In this document: in pieces, positions 5,839-8,138 of the stretch
Numbering within the stretch: the stretch's first letter is position 1
Layout of the letters: every line of letters begins with the position of its first letter
From: Phaeodactylibacter sp964397205
GTDB lineage: Bacteria; Bacteroidota; Bacteroidia; Chitinophagales; Saprospiraceae
Direction: 5' to 3'
Length of the DNA stretch: 8,138 bases
Assembly (NCBI GenBank): GCA_964397205.1
Contig: CAYNIT010000213.1
Coordinates: forward strand, 1 to 8,138
Notes under the pieces: generated by a model
Told to the model about the DNA's origin: nothing
The model's input: only the letters and a program-made list of their open reading frames with translations
The model's database searches: none
Position numbers and translations under genes: made by a program

Positions 5839-5906
5839 CGGTAAGCCGGCGAGCGCGAAGAAGCGATGCCCCTGGCAATCCCTGGTTCAGGCGTTTTCCC
5901 TTACCG
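5839..5906 (+). repeat. Inverted repeat CGGTAAG/CTTACCG upstream of the synthetase start
   Basis: CGGTAAG (5839-5845) is the perfect reverse complement of CTTACCG (5900-5906), enclosing 54 bases that include a small hairpin CCTG-GTT-CAGG (5881-5891). The right arm ends 48 bases before the synthetase ATG. It could be a leader stem or an operator pair; the spacing of the arms (61 bases centre to centre) is not that of a simple dimer site. Confidence 0.4.
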
Positions 5907-5954
5907 TTGAAAGGCTGCAAATTATTTACCAATCATTTAATACGCATATTTCCT

Positions 5955-8138
5955 ATGAGTCTTTCCAGATTTCAAGCCCTGGATACCATCTTAAACCGTT
6001 CGGGATTCGACCTGGAGTTTGTCGATGTGCCCGACACTAAGATTTCCAATTTCTTCGGCTGCAACGTTTTCAATGACGCCTCCATGAAGGAGTACCTGAC
6101 CGAGGAAGCATTCAGCAACGTCAAACTGGCGATTGAATCCGGCGCCAAACTATCGCGCGAGGATGCCGATGTAGTGGCCGATGCCATGAAGCGGTGGGCG
6201 CTGGACCAAGGTGCTACGCACTACACGCACTGGTTTCAGCCCCTGACCGGGCGCACCGCCGAGAAACACGATTCCTTCTTCAACTTGCGCCCGAGTGGCG
6301 AAATCCTCGAAGAATTCGACGGCGACACCCTGGTGCAGCAGGAGCCAGACGGTTCTTCCTTTCCCGGCGGCGGACTGCGCACCACCTTTGAGGCCCGCGG
6401 CTATACCGCCTGGGATCCCTCTTCTCCGGCTTTCATCCTGGAAGTGGGAGAGGGGAAAACGCTCTGTGTGCCGACTATTTTCGTCACCTACAGCGGCGAT
6501 TCCCTGGACTATAAGCTGCCCCTGCTGAAGTCGCAGGCCTTTTTGGAAAAGGCTGCCATCCCCGTCTGCCAGATGTTCGATCAGCAGGTCTCAAAAGTTT
6601 GGGTAACCCTGGGCTGGGAGCAGGAATATTTCCTGATCGACGAAGCCTTGTTCAACGCCCGGCCCGACCTGCTGCTCACCGGGCGTACCCTCTTGGGCAA
6701 AGATTCTCCCAAGGGGCAGCAACTGGACGACCACTACTTCGGCTCTATCCCGGAGCGCGTTTACGCCTACATGCGCGATCTGGAAACGGAGTGCCATAAA
6801 CTCGGCATACCCGTGCGTACCCGCCACAATGAGGTGGGCCCCGGGCAGTACGAACTCGCCCCGATGTTCGAAGAGGTCAACCTTTCGGTGGACCACAACC
6901 AGCTGCTGATGGACTTAATGGACCGGGTGGCGCGCCGCCACAAGCTGCGGGTGCTGCTGCACGAGTCGCCCTTCTCCGGCGTTAACGGCTCCGGCAAGCA
7001 CAACAACTGGTCGATGTCTACCAATACCGGCCGCAACCTGCTTTCTCCAGGCAAGAACCCGGGCAATAACCTCTTGTTCCTGACGTTCTTCGTCAATACC
7101 ATTCAGGCCGTATACAAGCACGCCGACATCCTGCGCGCCAGCGTAGCTTCTGCTTCCAACGACCACCGGCTTGGGGCTAATGAAGCGCCGCCCGCTATCA
7201 TTTCCGTTTTCATCGGCGAGACCCTGACCGAGGTGCTGGACAATATCGAGGCGGGCATTACGCCGGATGAAAAGGGCGTGGAGGAAGTGCTGGACCTGCT
7301 CAGCAAAGTGCCTAATCTCGAGCTGGACAATACTGACCGCAACCGGACTTCGCCCTTCGCCTTCACGGGCAATAAGTTTGAAATCCGCATGGTAGGCTCT
7401 TCCATGAATTGCGCTGCGCCGATGACGGTGATGAACAGCATCGTGGGCCGTCAGCTGGAACTCTTCCAGGCCGAACTGCAGGAGTTGATGGAAGGCGGCA
7501 AGGAGCGCGACAGCGCTATTCTCACCATCCTGAAGCGCTACATCGAGGAGTCCAAACCCATCCGTTTCGAGGGCGACGGCTACAGCGAGGATTGGGAGCG
7601 CGAGGCGGCAAAGCGCGGCCTGGCCAACACCCCGAATACACCGGATGCTCTGAATTACTACGTGACGGATGATGCCATTGAGCTGTTCACCAGCAGCGGC
7701 GTTTTCACCGAAAAGGAGCTGCACGCCCACTACGAGGTGATGAACGAAAACTATGTCCTCAAACTACAGATTGAGGCGCGTACGCTGGGGGAAATGGTGG
7801 TCAACCACATAGTGCCCGCCGCGGTCAACTATCAGACGGCCTTGGCGGATAACGTCCTCAAGCTCAAAGAGCTCGGCATGTCCGATAAGGACTTCAAAGC
7901 GCAGGTCGACCTCATCAAGCTGATTGCCGAAAATGTCAACGGCATCAAGGAAAAGGTGAGCAGCATGACGGAGGCCCGCCGCAAGGCTAATGAAACAGAG
8001 GAAGCCAACGCCATGGCTAAAGCCTACTGCTACGAGGTCAAGCCCCTGATGGAAGAGATCCGTACCTACGCTGACCGCCTGGAGTACTTGGTGGACGATC
8101 GCGAATGGCCGCTGATCAAGTACCGGGAGCTGATGTTT
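5955..8138 (+). CDS. glnN: Glutamine synthetase type III (3' end cut by the window)
   Basis: This enzyme makes glutamine from glutamate, ammonia and ATP in the cytosol. The frame is open from the ATG at 5955 to the window edge, 728 codons, with no stop; type III enzymes are about 700-730 residues and the last residues 'WPLIKYRELMF' resemble their C-terminus, so only a few codons should be missing. Family hallmarks in order: 'THWFQPLTGRTAEKHD' (about 89-106), 'EARGYTAWDPSSPAF' (146-160), 'GWEQEYFLID' (220-229) with metal-binding Glu, 'RHNEVGPGQYELAP' (290-303), the ATP/glutamate region 'SGVNGSGKHNNWS' (341-353), 'SNDHRLGANEAPPA' (401-414) and 'EIRMVGSSMN'. These enzymes are dodecamers unlike the short type I GlnA. 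The C-terminal quarter is helical and charged. It follows the P-II/channel pair on the same strand. The start fits the N-terminus of Bacteroidota homologues; there is no Shine-Dalgarno sequence. The symbol glnN is used for type III enzymes, though glnA is also in use. Confidence 0.95.
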   Translation, partial: MSLSRFQALDTILNRSGFDLEFVDVPDTKISNFFGCNVFNDASMKEYLTEEAFSNVKLAIESGAKLSREDADVVADAMKRWALDQGATHYTHWFQPLTGRTAEKHDSFFNLRPSGEILEEFDGDTLVQQEPDGSSFPGGGLRTTFEARGYTAWDPSSPAFILEVGEGKTLCVPTIFVTYSGDSLDYKLPLLKSQAFLEKAAIPVCQMFDQQVSKVWVTLGWEQEYFLIDEALFNARPDLLLTGRTLLGKDSPKGQQLDDHYFGSIPERVYAYMRDLETECHKLGIPVRTRHNEVGPGQYELAPMFEEVNLSVDHNQLLMDLMDRVARRHKLRVLLHESPFSGVNGSGKHNNWSMSTNTGRNLLSPGKNPGNNLLFLTFFVNTIQAVYKHADILRASVASASNDHRLGANEAPPAIISVFIGETLTEVLDNIEAGITPDEKGVEEVLDLLSKVPNLELDNTDRNRTSPFAFTGNKFEIRMVGSSMNCAAPMTVMNSIVGRQLELFQAELQELMEGGKERDSAILTILKRYIEESKPIRFEGDGYSEDWEREAAKRGLANTPNTPDALNYYVTDDAIELFTSSGVFTEKELHAHYEVMNENYVLKLQIEARTLGEMVVNHIVPAAVNYQTALADNVLKLKELGMSDKDFKAQVDLIKLIAENVNGIKEKVSSMTEARRKANETEEANAMAKAYCYEVKPLMEEIRTYADRLEYLVDDREWPLIKYRELMF

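Larger units (their letters stand above)
5603..5954 (+). promoter_or_regulatory. Structured leader/intergenic region upstream of glutamine synthetase
   Basis: These 352 bases contain no convincing gene but many inverted repeats, listed separately: a 51-base nested hairpin (5629-5679), a pair of alternative stems (5696-5744), a GG-repeat tract (5749-5760), an intrinsic terminator (5781-5814) and a 7-bp inverted repeat (5839-5906). Possible -7-like octamers are TAACTTTT (5715-5722) and TACATTTA (5725-5732), each one base off TAnnTTTG and both without a -33 partner. If either is used, the terminator would lie in the transcript leader of the synthetase. If the promoter is downstream of 5814, the terminator simply ends the channel operon; no good promoter match is seen there. 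The last 45 bases before the synthetase ATG are AT-rich with no Shine-Dalgarno sequence. Confidence 0.55.

Noticed and set aside
5813..6040. Possible 75-residue gene starting with TTG before the synthetase
   Set aside because: It begins in the terminator T-tract, overlaps the synthetase in another frame, has no ribosome site and no recognisable motif.
6915..7730. 271-residue frame antisense to the synthetase
   Set aside because: The plus-strand frame encodes clear type III glutamine synthetase motifs throughout this stretch; the antisense frame is a by-product.
1..8138. Mobile element, CRISPR array or phage remnant
   Set aside because: No transposase, integrase, direct terminal repeats, regularly spaced repeats or phage genes were seen; the genes are ordinary chromosomal functions.

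Overview
The window looks like a chromosomal segment from a member of the Bacteroidota, most likely in or near the Saprospiria. This is inferred from several things: a type III glutamine synthetase, an outer-membrane barrel protein with a ComEA-like helix-hairpin-helix domain of a kind known from Bacteroidota, a clear TAnnTTTG promoter hexamer/octamer, mostly weak Shine-Dalgarno sequences, and GC-rich codon use. The taxon is an inference; there is no rRNA in the window.

Layout. Positions 50-3705 hold two genes on the minus strand. The upstream one (2191-3705) encodes a roughly 500-residue all-helical, TPR-like protein of unknown function. The downstream one (50-2140, or from 2194) encodes a secreted protein with a helix-hairpin-helix domain near its N-terminus followed by a long beta-barrel-like region that ends in phenylalanine. 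A divergent intergenic region (3706-3911) carries the promoter signals. From 3912 to the right edge, three genes on the plus strand form a nitrogen-assimilation cluster: a P-II signal protein (3912-4250), an AmtB-family ammonium channel (4349-5602) and a type III glutamine synthetase (5955-8138, cut by the window edge just before its stop).

How they work together. The channel brings ammonia in, the P-II trimer is expected to sense ATP/ADP and 2-oxoglutarate and to plug the channel, and the synthetase fixes ammonia onto glutamate. The most interesting noncoding piece is the 352-base gap between the channel gene and the synthetase gene. It holds a 51-base nested hairpin with a perfect 12-bp core stem and a TTCG loop, pairs of mutually exclusive hairpins, a GG-repeat tract that also contains an orphan perfect Shine-Dalgarno match, a strong intrinsic terminator, and one more inverted repeat close to the synthetase start. 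It is either an elaborate operon terminator plus a promoter region, or an attenuator-like leader controlling the synthetase. The sequence alone does not decide between these. No mobile element, CRISPR array, tRNA or rRNA gene was found.
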